Notes under the pieces: model-generated
What the model saw: only the letters and a program-made list of their open reading frames with translations
The model's database searches: none
Told to the model about the DNA's origin: nothing
NCBI RefSeq assembly: GCF_000719115.1
Contig: NZ_JOEA01000017.1
Coordinates: 1 to 64,000 of the forward strand
Length of the DNA stretch: 64,000 bases
Source of the DNA: Lentzea albidocapillata
GTDB lineage: Bacteria > Actinomycetota > Actinomycetes > Mycobacteriales > Pseudonocardiaceae
Direction of reading: 5' to 3'
Position numbers and translations under genes: made by a program
Part shown: positions 9,053-19,313 of the stretch, one piece after another
How positions within the stretch are numbered: position 1 is the first letter of the stretch
How the letters are laid out: each line of letters opens with the position of its first letter

Positions 9053-10426
9053 CTACCGGCCACCGGTTAGGCGCTTCACGGCGTCCGTGAACGCCTGCCC
9101 TCGGTGCGCGTAATCGCTGAACATGTCCATCGACGCCGCCGCGGGAGCGAGCAGCACCGTGTCGCCGGGCTGCGCGAATTCTTGCGCGGCACGGACGATC
9201 GCCAGCATCGGATCTTCGTCGCCACCGACGTCGAGCGAGCGCACCGGCACGTCCGGCGCGTGTTTCGCGAGAGCATCCGCGATCACGGCCCGGTCCGCGC
9301 CGATCAGCACCGCGCCCCGCAGCCGGCGGGCCTCGGTCCGCACCATCTCCTCGACCGACGCGCCCTTGAGCAGCCCACCGGCGATCCAGACGACGCTGTC
9401 GAACGCCCGCAGGGAAGCCACGGCCGCGTGCGGGTTCGTCGCCTTCGAGTCGTTGACGTACTTGATGCCGGTGGCGTCGACGGTGACGAGCACGGCGCGG
9501 TGCGCGGCCGGTTCGAACGCCTCCAGGCCCTCGCGGACGGCCTCGGACGGCACGCCGTACGCGCGCGCCAGGGCCGTGGCGGCCAGTGCGTCCGCGATGC
9601 CGGGTGGGCCTGCCGGACGGATCTTCGCGACCTCGACCAGTGCCTCGTCGTCGGCGAACGCGCGGTCGACCAGCCAGCCGTCGCGCACGCCGAGCTGGCC
9701 GTCCTCGGGTTCGTCGAGCGTGAAGCCGATCCGGTCACGCGCGGGCGAGGCCTCCAGCAGATCGCCGACGAGTTCGTCGTCGAGCCAGCCGATCGCCACG
9801 TCACCGGTGAGGATCTGGGCCTTGGCCTGGGCGTAGGCCTCCATGCCGCCGTGCCAGTCGAGGTGGTCCTCGGCGAGGTTGAGCAGCGCGCCCGCCTGCG
9901 GACGCACCGAAGGCGCCCAGTACAGCTGGAAGCTCGACAGCTCCACCGCGAGCACCCGGCGCCCGGCCAGCAGCGCGTCCACGACCGGCAGGCCGACGTT
10001 CCCGCAGGCCACGGCGTCCGCGCCGGCGGCGTGCAGGATCGACTCCAGCATGCCGACCGTCGTGGTCTTGCCGTTCGTGCCGGTCACCGCGAGCCACACC
10101 GGCGGGTCGGCCAGCTCGGTGCCCATCCGCCAGGCCAGTTCGACCTCGCCGATCACCTCGATGCCGGCCGACACGGCGGCCGCGAGCAACGGGCTCGACG
10201 GCTGCCAGCCGGGGCTCGTGACCACGAGGGAGGTACCGGCCGGGGGTTCCGCCAGGCCGGGCACCAGTTCCACGCCTTCGAGCAGGGTCTCCAGCGCCGC
10301 CAGTCGTTCCGGCGACGAGTCCGTCACCACGACCTCGGCGCCCGCCGCGAGCAACGCCTCCGCGGCGGACCGGCCGGTCACTCCAGCACCGGCCACCAGC
10401 ACCTTTGTTCCGGCCAGCTTGGTCAT
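9053..10426 (-). CDS. murD: UDP-MurNAc-L-Ala--D-glutamate ligase MurD
   Basis: Adds D-glutamate to UDP-MurNAc-L-alanine. The protein has 457 residues. The N-terminal GAGVTGRS fold (13-20) binds the UDP part, TGTNGKTTT (115-123) is the ATP loop, and the C-terminal domain carries the glutamate site. It ends 66 bp before ftsW and begins 4 bp after the mraY stop. Confidence 0.97.
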   Translation of the reverse strand: MTKLAGTKVLVAGAGVTGRSAAEALLAAGAEVVVTDSSPERLAALETLLEGVELVPGLAEPPAGTSLVVTSPGWQPSSPLLAAAVSAGIEVIGEVELAWRMGTELADPPVWLAVTGTNGKTTTVGMLESILHAAGADAVACGNVGLPVVDALLAGRRVLAVELSSFQLYWAPSVRPQAGALLNLAEDHLDWHGGMEAYAQAKAQILTGDVAIGWLDDELVGDLLEASPARDRIGFTLDEPEDGQLGVRDGWLVDRAFADDEALVEVAKIRPAGPPGIADALAATALARAYGVPSEAVREGLEAFEPAAHRAVLVTVDATGIKYVNDSKATNPHAAVASLRAFDSVVWIAGGLLKGASVEEMVRTEARRLRGAVLIGADRAVIADALAKHAPDVPVRSLDVGGDEDPMLAIVRAAQEFAQPGDTVLLAPAAASMDMFSDYAHRGQAFTDAVKRLTGGR

Positions 10427-10430
10427 GACT

Positions 10431-11516
10431 CTAGAAACCGCCCGTCAGCCACTCGCTGTAGAACACGCCGAGCCCGAACATGCAGCAGATGCCCGCCATC
10501 AACCAGAACCGGATGATGACAGTGGTTTCCGCCCAGCCGGCCAGCTCGAAGTGGTGGTGGAACGGTGCCATGCGGAACAGGCGCCGTCGTGAGGTGCGGA
10601 AGACCGCGACCTGCAACGCCACCGACAGGGCCTCCACCACGAACAGACCACCGATGACGATCATCAGCAGCTCGGTGCGGGTCGCGATGGCGAGACCGGC
10701 GACGAGGCCGCCGAGCGCGAGCGACCCGGTGTCACCCATGAAGATCTTGGCCGGAGCGGCGTTCCACCAGAGGAAGCCGATGCAGCCCGCCATCGCGGCC
10801 GCGGCGATCACGGCCAGGTCCAGCGGGTCGCGCACGTCGTAGCAACCCGCCACGGCGTAGCTGGAGCAGTTGTAGCGGAACTGCCAGAACGAGATCACCA
10901 CGTAGGTGCCGAACACCATCGCCGACGAGCCACCGGCCAGGCCGTCGAGGCCGTCGGTGAGGTTCACGGCGTTCGACCACGCGGCGACCATGGCGTAGCA
11001 GAAGACGATGAACCCGACGACGCCGAACGAGACCACGGTGATGTCGCGGACGAACGACAGGTTGACCGACGCGGGCGTCAGGCCGTCCTTGTTCGGGAAC
11101 TGCAGCACCAGGATCGCGAACGTGATGGTCGCGATGAACTGGCCGACCAGCTTCGCCGTCTTGTTCAGGCCCAGGTTGCGGGCCTTGCGGATCTTGATGA
11201 AGTCGTCGAGGAAGCCGACGACGCCCAGCGACGTCGTCAGCATCAGCACGAGCAGGCCGGACGCCGTCGGGGTCTGCCCCGACGCCGAGGCCGACATCGA
11301 GTTCACGAGGTGCGTGCCGAGGTACCCGGCCCACATCGCGACCAGGATGGCGAGGCCACCCATGGTCGGCGTACCGCGCTTGGTCTTGTGGTGCTGCGGA
11401 CCGTCTTCGCGGATCTCCTGGCCGAAGCCCTGGCGAGAGAAGACCTTGATCAGGTAGGGCGTCAGCAGGATCGACACTGCCAGTGCGATCGCTGCGGCGA
11501 TCAGGATGCTCTTCAC
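10431..11516 (-). CDS. mraY: Phospho-MurNAc-pentapeptide translocase MraY
   Basis: Transfers phospho-MurNAc-pentapeptide to undecaprenyl phosphate, giving lipid I. The 361-residue integral membrane protein of about ten helices shows the hallmark [12 protein letters not shown] loop and the segment [18 protein letters not shown]. The GTG at 11516 is chosen because it overlaps the murF stop (GTGA) and begins at the usual KSILIA sequence. A 13-residue upstream extension is not needed. Confidence 0.96.
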   Translation of the reverse strand: MKSILIAAAIALAVSILLTPYLIKVFSRQGFGQEIREDGPQHHKTKRGTPTMGGLAILVAMWAGYLGTHLVNSMSASASGQTPTASGLLVLMLTTSLGVVGFLDDFIKIRKARNLGLNKTAKLVGQFIATITFAILVLQFPNKDGLTPASVNLSFVRDITVVSFGVVGFIVFCYAMVAAWSNAVNLTDGLDGLAGGSSAMVFGTYVVISFWQFRYNCSSYAVAGCYDVRDPLDLAVIAAAAMAGCIGFLWWNAAPAKIFMGDTGSLALGGLVAGLAIATRTELLMIVIGGLFVVEALSVALQVAVFRTSRRRLFRMAPFHHHFELAGWAETTVIIRFWLMAGICCMFGLGVFYSEWLTGGF

Positions 11517-12973
11517 TTGGTTCCTGCCTCCAGCAGGGCCTCGGCAATGCGCCACAGGCGATAGGCGTTGGATGCCTTGACCAGCACTACGTCACCGGGC
11601 CGGACTTCCCCCTGCAGCAACTCGATCGCCGCGTCCGCGTCCGGCACCCTGACGGATTCGTCTCCCCAAGATCCTTCCAGGTGCGCGCCCTGGTGCATCG
11701 CGCGGGCCGCTTCACCGACGACGACCAGCTTGCTGATGTCGAGGCGCACCACCAGGCGGCCGATCTCGTCGTGCTCGCGCACCGCGTCGTCGCCCAGTTC
11801 CGCCATCGGGCCGAGGACGGCCCAGCAGCGGCGGGCGGGCTTGGTGGCGCGCGAGATCGACGCGAGTGCCTTCAACGCCGCCCGCACCGAGTCGGGGTTC
11901 GCGTTGTAAGCGTCGTCGATGACCGTCACGCCGTCCGCGCGGTCGGTGATGACCATGCGGTGCGCGGAGACCCGCTGTGCGCTGCCGAGCCTTTCCGCGA
12001 CCTCGGCGGGCGTGGCGCCCAGTTCGAGCGCGATCGCGGCGGCGACCAGCGCGTTGCCCACCTGGTGCGGGCCGTTCAGGGAGAGCTTGACGTCGGCATC
12101 GCCCCGCGCGGTCTTCAGCGTGAAGCTCGCACGGGCCTGCTCGTCCAGCTCGATGTTCTCGGCGCGGACGTCGGCGTTCTTGTTCTCGCCGACCAGGACG
12201 ACCTTGGCCTTCGTGCGGCTCGCCATGCCCGCGACCAGCGGGTCGTCGGCGTTCAGGATCGCGATGCCGTCCTCGGGCAGCGACTCGACGAGCTCGCCCT
12301 TGCCCTGCGCGATGCCTTCGCGGGAGCCGAACTCGCCGACGTGCGCGGTGCCGACGTTGAGCACGGCACCGATGCGCGGCGGGGCGATCCGGCAGAGGTT
12401 CTCGATGTGGCCGATCCCGCGCGCGGACAGCTCCAGGACCAGGAACTTCGTGTCCTCGGTGGCCCTGAGCGCGGTCCACGGGTGGCCCAGTTCGTTGTTG
12501 AACGAGCCGGGTGGCGCGATGGTCTCGCCCGTGGGGCTCAGCACCTGGGCGATCAGGTCCTTGGTGGACGTCTTGCCTGCCGAGCCGGTGATGCCGACGA
12601 TCGTCAGGTCCTTCAGCCGGTCGGTGACGTGGCGGGCGAGCTTGGCCAGTGCTTCGAGCACCGCCGCGCCCTCGCCGCTCCTGTCCCCCGCGAGCACATA
12701 TGCGTTGGCGTGCCTGGTCTGCACCGGCGGCGCGATCACCGCGGGGGCGTCCACCTCGCGGCCCGCCAGCACACCGGCCGCGCCCGACGCCACGGCCTGC
12801 GCGGCGAAGTCGTGGCCGTCCACGCGTTCACCGGGCAGCGCCAGGAAGAGGCCCCCCTCGGTGACCTTGCGGGTGTCGAACTCGATGGTGCCGGTGATCA
12901 CCGGACTGCCATCGGTCGCGTGCAGGCGTCCGCCGACGATCTCAGCGATCTCGGCGAGCGTGAGTGCGATCAA
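11513..12973 (-). CDS. murF: UDP-MurNAc-tripeptide--D-Ala-D-Ala ligase MurF
   Basis: Adds the D-Ala-D-Ala dipeptide and completes the UDP-MurNAc-pentapeptide. The 486-residue protein contains the ATP loop [13 protein letters not shown] and the Mur ligase central and C-terminal domains, including [12 protein letters not shown]. It overlaps mraY by 4 bp on one side and murE by 4 bp on the other. Confidence 0.97.
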   Translation of the reverse strand: MIALTLAEIAEIVGGRLHATDGSPVITGTIEFDTRKVTEGGLFLALPGERVDGHDFAAQAVASGAAGVLAGREVDAPAVIAPPVQTRHANAYVLAGDRSGEGAAVLEALAKLARHVTDRLKDLTIVGITGSAGKTSTKDLIAQVLSPTGETIAPPGSFNNELGHPWTALRATEDTKFLVLELSARGIGHIENLCRIAPPRIGAVLNVGTAHVGEFGSREGIAQGKGELVESLPEDGIAILNADDPLVAGMASRTKAKVVLVGENKNADVRAENIELDEQARASFTLKTARGDADVKLSLNGPHQVGNALVAAAIALELGATPAEVAERLGSAQRVSAHRMVITDRADGVTVIDDAYNANPDSVRAALKALASISRATKPARRCWAVLGPMAELGDDAVREHDEIGRLVVRLDISKLVVVGEAARAMHQGAHLEGSWGDESVRVPDADAAIELLQGEVRPGDVVLVKASNAYRLWRIAEALLEAGTK

Positions 12974-14496
12974 CGGTGCGCCTCTCTGATCGCGGCGGTC
13001 AGCGTCTCGACGTCCGAGAACGGCTGGATCACGCCGGCGATCTCCTGTCCCGTCTCGTGGCCCTTGCCCGCCACGACGACGACGTCACCCGGACGGGCCA
13101 GCTCGACGGCCTTGTCGATCGCGAGCTTCCGGTCGCCGATCTCGAGCACCTCGCCCCGGTTCGCGGTGGCGAGGGCCCCTTCGAGCATGGCGGCCCGAAT
13201 AGAGGACGCGTCTTCGGTCCTCGGGTTGTCATCGGTGATGATCAACACCTCGGCGCGTTCGGCGGCGGCCTCGCCCATCAGCGGCCGCTTGGCCCGGTCG
13301 CGGTCGCCACCGCAGCCGAGCACGACGATCACCCGGCCGTCGGTCTTGGCGCGTACGGCGTCGAGCGCGAGCGCGACGGCGGCGGGCTTGTGCGAGTAGT
13401 CGACGACGGCCGTGAAGGCCTGGCCCTCGTCGATGCGCTGCATGCGGCCGGGCACCTGGACGTTCTGCAGGCCCTCGGCGATCGCCTCGGCACCGATGCC
13501 CTCCAGGTGCAGGCACGCGATGGCCAGCAGGGCGTTCGCGATGTTGAAGCTGCCCGCGAGCGGGAGGTGGATCCGGATGTCGCCGCCGGGGCCGTGCGCG
13601 GTGAACGTCTGCTCACCGGTCGCACTCACCTCGACGTCGCTCGCGGTCCAGGTGGCGGGCCTGGTCGTGGCGACGGTGATGGTGCCCGGCCTGACCAGCC
13701 GCTCGCCCCACTCGCCGTCGACGCAGACGACCTCCTTGCGCGCGCGACCGTCGAACAGCTGCGCCTTGACCTGGAAGTACTCCTCCATGTCCGCGTGGAA
13801 GTCGAGGTGGTCCTGGCTCAGGTTCGTGAACGCGCCGATCTCGAACTCGGTGGCGGCGACGCGGCCCATGTGCAGCGCGTGGCTCGACACCTCCATCGCC
13901 ACGTCGGTGACACCGCGCTCGGCCATGACCGCGAACAACGCCTGCAGGTCCGGTGCCTCGGGCGTGGTGTGCGAACTGCCGAGCTGCTCGGTACCGATGC
14001 GGGTACCGACCGTGCCGATCAGGCCGGTGTTCTTCCCGGCGGCGCGCAGCACCGACTCGATCATGTACGTGGTGGTGGTCTTGCCGGACGTGCCGGTGAC
14101 CCCCCACAGCCTGATCTTCGTCGACGGCCGCCCGTAGACGTGCGCGGCGAGCAGGCCCACGACCTCTCGGGGGCGCGGGTGGATCAGCACGGGGACGTCC
14201 TTGAGGGAGTCGCGCGCGGCTCCGGCCTCGTCCGTCAGCACGGCGACGGCACCGTTCGCGATCGCCGTAGCGGCGAAGTCGGCACCGTGGACCTGGGCAC
14301 CCGGCAGCGCGGCGTAGAGGTCTCCGGGGACCGCGTGCTGTGCACGCAGAGTCACCCCCGTCACCTGGACGTCGGCATGCGCTGGCCTGGTCAGGTGCAC
14401 GTCGGCGACCGCGGCGAGAGCAGCCACGGAAGCAGGGCGAATGGCGTTGGGGCGGGGCGGGGCGGTCGCGACCTTGCCCTCGAGCTTGGCAGGCAC
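12970..14496 (-). CDS. murE: UDP-MurNAc-tripeptide synthetase MurE (meso-DAP type)
   Basis: Adds the third stem-peptide residue. The motif DNPR (in ITDDNPRTED) is the diagnostic signature for meso-diaminopimelate rather than lysine as the added residue. The ATP loop GVTGTSGKTTTT is present. I chose the GTG at 14496, giving 508 residues starting VPAKLEGK; a TTG two codons earlier is equally possible, and neither has a strong ribosome site. The frame is open to 14835, but that part overlaps the divergent stress-protein gene. It is the first gene of the murE-ftsQ transcript, so its promoter should lie in 14500-14700. Confidence 0.93.
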   Translation of the reverse strand: MPAKLEGKVATAPPRPNAIRPASVAALAAVADVHLTRPAHADVQVTGVTLRAQHAVPGDLYAALPGAQVHGADFAATAIANGAVAVLTDEAGAARDSLKDVPVLIHPRPREVVGLLAAHVYGRPSTKIRLWGVTGTSGKTTTTYMIESVLRAAGKNTGLIGTVGTRIGTEQLGSSHTTPEAPDLQALFAVMAERGVTDVAMEVSSHALHMGRVAATEFEIGAFTNLSQDHLDFHADMEEYFQVKAQLFDGRARKEVVCVDGEWGERLVRPGTITVATTRPATWTASDVEVSATGEQTFTAHGPGGDIRIHLPLAGSFNIANALLAIACLHLEGIGAEAIAEGLQNVQVPGRMQRIDEGQAFTAVVDYSHKPAAVALALDAVRAKTDGRVIVVLGCGGDRDRAKRPLMGEAAAERAEVLIITDDNPRTEDASSIRAAMLEGALATANRGEVLEIGDRKLAIDKAVELARPGDVVVVAGKGHETGQEIAGVIQPFSDVETLTAAIREAHR

Positions 14497-14706
14497 GGGC
14501 AAGAGGCTACCGGCGTACACAGAGTGGCCGAGCGCCGCGTTGGCGTTCGGGTGATGATCCGTGGATCTGGGCCGTTCGGGTGGCCAGCCGCGCTGGTCTT
14601 CGCGGGCGAGCCCGTCCGGCCGCACAAGTTCCTGCCCGCTTCGTGACTTAGGGCCCTGTGAGCGATGGTGCGGCTGCGGTGAGGTAGAGGCCGGCAGGAG
14701 GCGGTA

Positions 14707-15522
14707 ATGAGAACCAGCTCGACGGTAGAGCCTCGGAGATTTTCCTTCTGGGCACCCGATTTCAGTCGCTCGGTAACGGTCGGAGTCGACACGTCCGAAT
14801 TCGCGTATCACGCATTCGAGTGGGCCGCGCGGCACGCGTGGTCACTCAGGACAGACCTGCAGGTGTTCCTCGCGGACCCCGGCGACACGACGGTCCAGCG
14901 GGTCCTGGAACGACTCCCCATGCTCACCGCCCACTTCCGCCCGAGCGGTGACGACCCGGTGGCCGCACTGGTGAGGGCGTCGGACTCCAGCGCGACCTTG
15001 GTCTTGGGGTGCAAAGGCGAACAGCACCGCGGCCTGGGGCTGGGCTCCCTCGTCCTCCCGGTGTTGCGCCGCGCGCGGTGCGGTGTCGTGGTGGTACGCG
15101 GACGTCCCAAGGCGATCCGCGGCGAACACGGCTGGATCACCGCTGCCGTCGGCGGGTGCGAGGACCCGATCGTGCTGCGGCGCGCGGTCGAGCTCTGTCG
15201 CACCCGCCGAGCGCGGCTGCGTCTGCTGCACATCCACCTGCCTGCCCAGCACGGCGTCGCCGTGCCGCGTGACGAGGCAGCGGTCCGCCGGGCCGTGTTG
15301 TTCCTGCGCACCACCGCTCCCGAGCTGACGCCCGAGGTCCTGGTGGAGTCACGGCACCCGCACGAGGCGTTGGCCGAACTGGATTCCGACCTCGTGGTCG
15401 TGGGGCGCGGCGGCCAGCACGACGGCGTCGGACTGGTCACCCGGGCTGCGCTCTACCACTCGTCCTGTCCCGTGCTGGTGGCCCGGCCGGAGCCGTTGCA
15501 GGACGACCGGCCGAAGCTTTAG
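14707..15522 (+). CDS. Universal stress protein family, tandem UspA domains
   Basis: A cytoplasmic 271-residue protein with two UspA-like halves. The first starts at about residue 22 (VTVGVDTSEFAYHAFEWAA). The nucleotide-binding loop of half one is GCKGEQHRGLGLGS, one residue shorter than the usual G-x2-G-x9-G-S spacing. In half two it has decayed (GRGGQHDGVGLVT). ATP binding may therefore be weak. The start has a clean AGGAGG 5 nt before it. It is divergent from murE and converges with the next gene, overlapping its stop by 4 bp. It is an insertion in the dcw cluster. Confidence 0.85.
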   Translation: MRTSSTVEPRRFSFWAPDFSRSVTVGVDTSEFAYHAFEWAARHAWSLRTDLQVFLADPGDTTVQRVLERLPMLTAHFRPSGDDPVAALVRASDSSATLVLGCKGEQHRGLGLGSLVLPVLRRARCGVVVVRGRPKAIRGEHGWITAAVGGCEDPIVLRRAVELCRTRRARLRLLHIHLPAQHGVAVPRDEAAVRRAVLFLRTTAPELTPEVLVESRHPHEALAELDSDLVVVGRGGQHDGVGLVTRAALYHSSCPVLVARPEPLQDDRPKL

Positions 15523-16718
15523 CAGTTCTTGCGCAGCACGGTTCCGGTCGTGCCCGGCAGCGCCACGAAGGTGACCGGGGCGCCCGTCTCGTTGGTCTGG
15601 GTCTCGTCGAGCCTGATCCTGACGGGCGCGCTACCGGTCCTGTTGGCGTTGACGATCACGGTGCCGCACGGGAAGTCGCGCTGGTGCACGTTCTTCGCGA
15701 TCTCGCGGTGGGCACCGAGTGGGGTGCCCAGGTCCCAGTCGTACTCGGCGCGCCACTGCGAGGGGTCGTCGTAGCGGTCGGTCTCCTCGATCTCCGAGAT
15801 CGCGGCGTGCTCGCCCTTGGCCAGCAGATAGCTCGCGAAGGCGTAGCGGAACGGCTGCTCGGCGCCGCTGTGGTGCGGCTGGACCCAGGTGATCTTGCCC
15901 TTGGCCTCGTTGGCGGTGATCTGCTCGATCTGCCGGCTCCAGCCCTGCGAGTACTCGGAGAGCAGGTCCTTGTCGCCGAAGGTCAGCCACCACTCGTCGA
16001 AGCCGCCATCGAGGTGCTCGACGTAGGAGTCCCAGGCACCGTCGTACAGACGGGCGTTGGACATGTTCGCGACGGTCTTGAGGCCCGCGTCCACGAACTT
16101 CTGCCTGGTGCCGGCGAGCATGGAGCGGTAGGCCTCGCGCATCGACTCGTCCGTCGGGTACGCGGCCGGGCAGACGCCGTCGTGATAGGTGTCGCAGGCG
16201 AACAGCGCGTTGTCCATGAGGACGCCGTCGAAGACCTCGGCCGAGGACGCGATCACGTTGTCGGCCCAGGCGTTCTGGTACGCGGTGTTGCCGACGTCCA
16301 TCTGCCAGTGGCCCCCGTAGCCGTCGTACTCGAAGCGGTCGCCGGCGTCGTCGCGCAGGAACCACGACGGGTCGGCCTCGCAGTAACCGACGCCGGTGGG
16401 GAGATCGGAATCGTCGACACCGTTCGAACACGCATAGCTGCGCGTCGACGAGAGATCCTTGTAGACAAAGGTCTGGATCTTCGGATTGGCCGCCTTGAAC
16501 TTCGCGGCAAGATCGCTTTCCCAGGCGTTCAGCACCACGTACGAACGGCGCTGCGCCTCGGTGGCGATCATTTGATCATCGACTGGAGTGCTGTTCATGT
16601 GGAGCCAGAAAGACTCGGCCTTCCATTCGTCCTCACCTGCTTGAGCTGCGGGAACCATGGTCACCGCCAGAACTCCCGCCAAGATCGAAACACTGAATGA
16701 ACGCACGCCGAACCCCAT
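15519..16718 (-). CDS. Secreted glycoside-hydrolase-like protein (GHL15-like)
   Basis: An exported 399-residue protein with a signal peptide (VRSFSVSILAGVLAVTMVPAAQA, cleavage near residue 27). The body resembles the hypothetical glycosyl hydrolase family often called GHL15, a TIM-barrel-like fold. It has aromatic and acidic motifs (WMD-type segments FDGVLMDNALF and GFDEWWLTF) and several cysteines that suggest disulphides. The natural substrate is unknown. Its place beside cell-wall genes makes a wall or exopolysaccharide substrate possible, but that is inference. It lies between ftsI and murE, downstream of the ftsI terminator. Confidence 0.7.
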   Translation of the reverse strand: MGFGVRSFSVSILAGVLAVTMVPAAQAGEDEWKAESFWLHMNSTPVDDQMIATEAQRRSYVVLNAWESDLAAKFKAANPKIQTFVYKDLSSTRSYACSNGVDDSDLPTGVGYCEADPSWFLRDDAGDRFEYDGYGGHWQMDVGNTAYQNAWADNVIASSAEVFDGVLMDNALFACDTYHDGVCPAAYPTDESMREAYRSMLAGTRQKFVDAGLKTVANMSNARLYDGAWDSYVEHLDGGFDEWWLTFGDKDLLSEYSQGWSRQIEQITANEAKGKITWVQPHHSGAEQPFRYAFASYLLAKGEHAAISEIEETDRYDDPSQWRAEYDWDLGTPLGAHREIAKNVHQRDFPCGTVIVNANRTGSAPVRIRLDETQTNETGAPVTFVALPGTTGTVLRKNC

Positions 16719-16792
16719 CTCGCCTTGCCACTCCGGTTTCGGAGCATTAGACGTGATGGATTGCGTCTCATTACGAAGGGTTTTTCACTGTC

Positions 16793-16835
16793 AAAAAAGA
16801 ATGACCTGAACCACGCCTGGGCGTGGTTCAGGTCA
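16793..16835 (-). terminator. Strong intrinsic terminator after ftsI
   Basis: A perfect 16-bp stem (TGACCTGAACCACGCC and its complement, 16802-16817 and 16820-16835) begins 11 bp past the ftsI stop codon. On the minus strand it is followed by six T residues (16798-16793). This is a textbook factor-independent terminator and should separate mraZ-rsmH-ftsL-ftsI from the downstream mur genes. Confidence 0.9.
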
Positions 16836-16845
16836 CTTGTGCGAA

Positions 16846-18756
16846 CTACATCTGCAGTTGTACGAAGGGGGTTTGCTCGGCCGACATCGGCACCTGGAAC
16901 CGCTGGGTCAGGTAGGTCGCGATGTCGTGGAACAGCGGCGCGGCCGACCCGCTGAACGGGGTGCCGGTCGGCGCGTCGAGCATGATGCCGACGACGTAGC
17001 GCGGGTTGTCGGCGGGGAGGATGCCCGCGAACGTGATCCAGTACTGGGACTGGGAGTAGCACTTGCAGTTCTGGTCGATCTGCTGCGCCGTGCCGGTCTT
17101 GCCCGCGATCTGGTAGCCGGGCAGGGCGGCCTGCTTGCCGGTGCCGTTCTGGTTCATGTCGCGCGGGTCGGACTGCGTGGTCGAGCGGAACATGTCGCGG
17201 ACCGTCTTCGCGGTCTCCGGCGACACCACGCGCACGCCGTCGGGACGCTGTTTTTCCGACCGCGCGCCCGCTTCACCGATCTCGGCGCGGACCAGCCGCG
17301 GCGGGATGCGCAGCCCGTCGTTGGCGATGGCCTGGTACATGCCGGTCATCTGCAGCAGCGTCATCGAGAGGCCCTGGCCGATCGGCAGGTTGCCGAAGGT
17401 CGAACCGGACCACTGGTTGAGCGGCGGGACCTGGCCCGCCTCCTCGGCGGGGACGCCGGAGTTCGTGCGGCGGCCGAGACCGAACTTCTGCAGCATCTCG
17501 GCGTAGCGCTCCTTGCCGACCTCCTGAGCGGCGATCAGCGTGCCGACGTTGGAGGACTTCGCGAAGACACCGGTGAACGACATCGGCACGGTCCCGTGGT
17601 TCCACGCGTCCTTGATCGTCCGGTCGGCGACCTTGATCGAACCCGGCACCGACAGGACGTCGTCGGACTTGAACAGTCCGTACTCGACGGCGGCGGCGGC
17701 CGTGACGATCTTGTTCACGGAGCCGGGCTCGAAGCTGTAGGCGACCGCGGTGTTGCGCTTCTGGTCCTCGGAGGCCTGGCCGAAGTCCGTCGGGTCGTAC
17801 GTCTTGTCGTTGGCCATCGCGACGATCTCGCCGGTGCGGCTGTCCAGCACGACCGCGGAGCCGTTCTTGGCGCCGGACTTCCTGGTGTAGTCGCTGACCA
17901 TCTTCTGGACCGCGTACTGCGTGTCGATGTCGATCGTCAGCTCGAGGCTCTTGCCGGGCTGCGGCTTCACGAGCTCGCGCTCGGTGTTCGGGATGACTAG
18001 GGTGTCGTCGCCCGACATCGTGTCGACCACGCGGCGGCCCGTCCGGCCCGCCAGCACGTTGTCCTGGGCGTTCTCCAGACCGAGGATGCCTTGAACGGTC
18101 GGCGGCTTCTCCTCCTGGCGCCAGTTCGCCGCGCCGATGATGTTCGACGCCAGGTCTCCGTTGGGGTAGATGCGCTTGGAGCGGTACTCCGAACCGATCT
18201 CCGCCGGGTACTTGGTGACGATCTTCGCGGCCTTGGCCGGCTCTGCCTCGCTGACCAGGACCTCGTAGGAGATGTCCTTCACCAGCTGCTGGTAGACGGT
18301 CTCCTCGTCGGTCTTCTCCCCGTTGACCTCGGGTCCCAGCGTCGACGAGATGAACTTCGCCATCTCGCGCGCACGGTCCTCATAGGTGCCCGGGTACTTC
18401 TTGTCGTCCTTCTTGTGGGCGTCGTCCCAGTTCTTCCGGGCACGCTGCGGAAGGATGTAGAGCGCGCGCACCTCGATCGAGAACGCGAGCTGGTTGCCGT
18501 TGCGGTCGAGGATCGAACCGCGCTCGGCGGGGATGTCGATGGGCGTCGTGCGCTGCTTCTGCGCCTGCAGCGAGAGTTCCTGCGCCTGCAGGCCCTGCAC
18601 CTGCACTAGCTTCACGCCCGCGACCACCAGGGCGCCGATCAGCAGAACGCGGCCGATCCCGATGCGCAGCCTGCTGTTGCCACCCAGACGTGCGGCCGGG
18701 CGGGAGCCGCGCACCGACAGCGGGCGGCGCGGCCCCCTCTGCTGCGGACCGGGCAT
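16846..18756 (-). CDS. ftsI: Septal penicillin-binding protein FtsI (PBP3, class B)
   Basis: Transpeptidase that crosslinks septal peptidoglycan together with FtsW. It has 636 residues, with a basic N-terminal tail and one membrane helix (about 34-54), then the dimerisation domain (AERGSILDRNGNQLA). The transpeptidase domain has the active-site S346 in SVNK, SSN at 401-403 and KTG at 553-555. All three catalytic motifs are intact, and there is no PASTA domain. The start overlaps the ftsL stop by 1 bp (TGATG). Confidence 0.96.
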   Translation of the reverse strand: MPGPQQRGPRRPLSVRGSRPAARLGGNSRLRIGIGRVLLIGALVVAGVKLVQVQGLQAQELSLQAQKQRTTPIDIPAERGSILDRNGNQLAFSIEVRALYILPQRARKNWDDAHKKDDKKYPGTYEDRAREMAKFISSTLGPEVNGEKTDEETVYQQLVKDISYEVLVSEAEPAKAAKIVTKYPAEIGSEYRSKRIYPNGDLASNIIGAANWRQEEKPPTVQGILGLENAQDNVLAGRTGRRVVDTMSGDDTLVIPNTERELVKPQPGKSLELTIDIDTQYAVQKMVSDYTRKSGAKNGSAVVLDSRTGEIVAMANDKTYDPTDFGQASEDQKRNTAVAYSFEPGSVNKIVTAAAAVEYGLFKSDDVLSVPGSIKVADRTIKDAWNHGTVPMSFTGVFAKSSNVGTLIAAQEVGKERYAEMLQKFGLGRRTNSGVPAEEAGQVPPLNQWSGSTFGNLPIGQGLSMTLLQMTGMYQAIANDGLRIPPRLVRAEIGEAGARSEKQRPDGVRVVSPETAKTVRDMFRSTTQSDPRDMNQNGTGKQAALPGYQIAGKTGTAQQIDQNCKCYSQSQYWITFAGILPADNPRYVVGIMLDAPTGTPFSGSAAPLFHDIATYLTQRFQVPMSAEQTPFVQLQM

Positions 18757-19313
18757 CAGCCACCCGCCGGAGGAGTCGTACCGGCGTCCGGCGGTGCGGG
18801 CGTCTCAGGTGACGGCGGGGGCGCGGCCGTCGACCTGGTCGGCGCGCTCGGCTTGCCGAACTCCTCGATCGAGCCGTCCGGGTTCTGCCGCAGTCGTGCC
18901 GGGTTCGACGGCTGGACCAGGCCCATCTCACTCGCCCGGCGCGCGAGGTCGGTCGGCGACTCGAGCAGCGCGACCTCCCGCCGCAGCTGCTCCATCTGCA
19001 ACGTCAGCCGCTCGGCCTCCGCGCGCGCCTCCTGCAACCGGTAGGTGTCGGCGGCGGCCTGGGTGGAGAAGTACATGATCCCGGCGATGCCCGCACCCAG
19101 CACGAGCATCACCAGCACGACGAACGGCGCCTTGGACACGGTCTTCTGCTGCGGGCTCGCGGAGCCGCCCCGCAGGTTCGAGGCGCGCTGGGCCCGCCGC
19201 GCGTAGGCACGCTCGGCACCGGCGGTCCGCCGCCGGGCCTTGTCGTTCTGCGCGGCCTTGTCCTTCGAGGGGTCGCGGGGCGACGGCCCACCGACCCGTG
19301 CGGGTGCCGTCAT
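18756..19313 (-). CDS. ftsL: FtsL-like divisome protein
   Basis: Small bitopic protein of 185 residues. A basic cytoplasmic tail rich in Arg and Lys occupies residues 1-60 and is followed by one transmembrane helix (about 64-84). A leucine-zipper-like coiled coil ([28 protein letters not shown]) comes next, and then a low-complexity proline- and threonine-rich C-terminus. Position between rsmH and ftsI plus this layout identify it as FtsL, which pairs with FtsQ and FtsB and activates FtsWI. The start overlaps the rsmH stop by 4 bp. Confidence 0.88.
   Translation of the reverse strand: MTAPARVGGPSPRDPSKDKAAQNDKARRRTAGAERAYARRAQRASNLRGGSASPQQKTVSKAPFVVLVMLVLGAGIAGIMYFSTQAAADTYRLQEARAEAERLTLQMEQLRREVALLESPTDLARRASEMGLVQPSNPARLRQNPDGSIEEFGKPSAPTRSTAAPPPSPETPAPPDAGTTPPAGG

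Noticed and set aside
11483..14646. Long plus-strand frames opposite murF and murE
   Set aside because: Same reason: antisense shadows of overlapping, well-identified mur genes.
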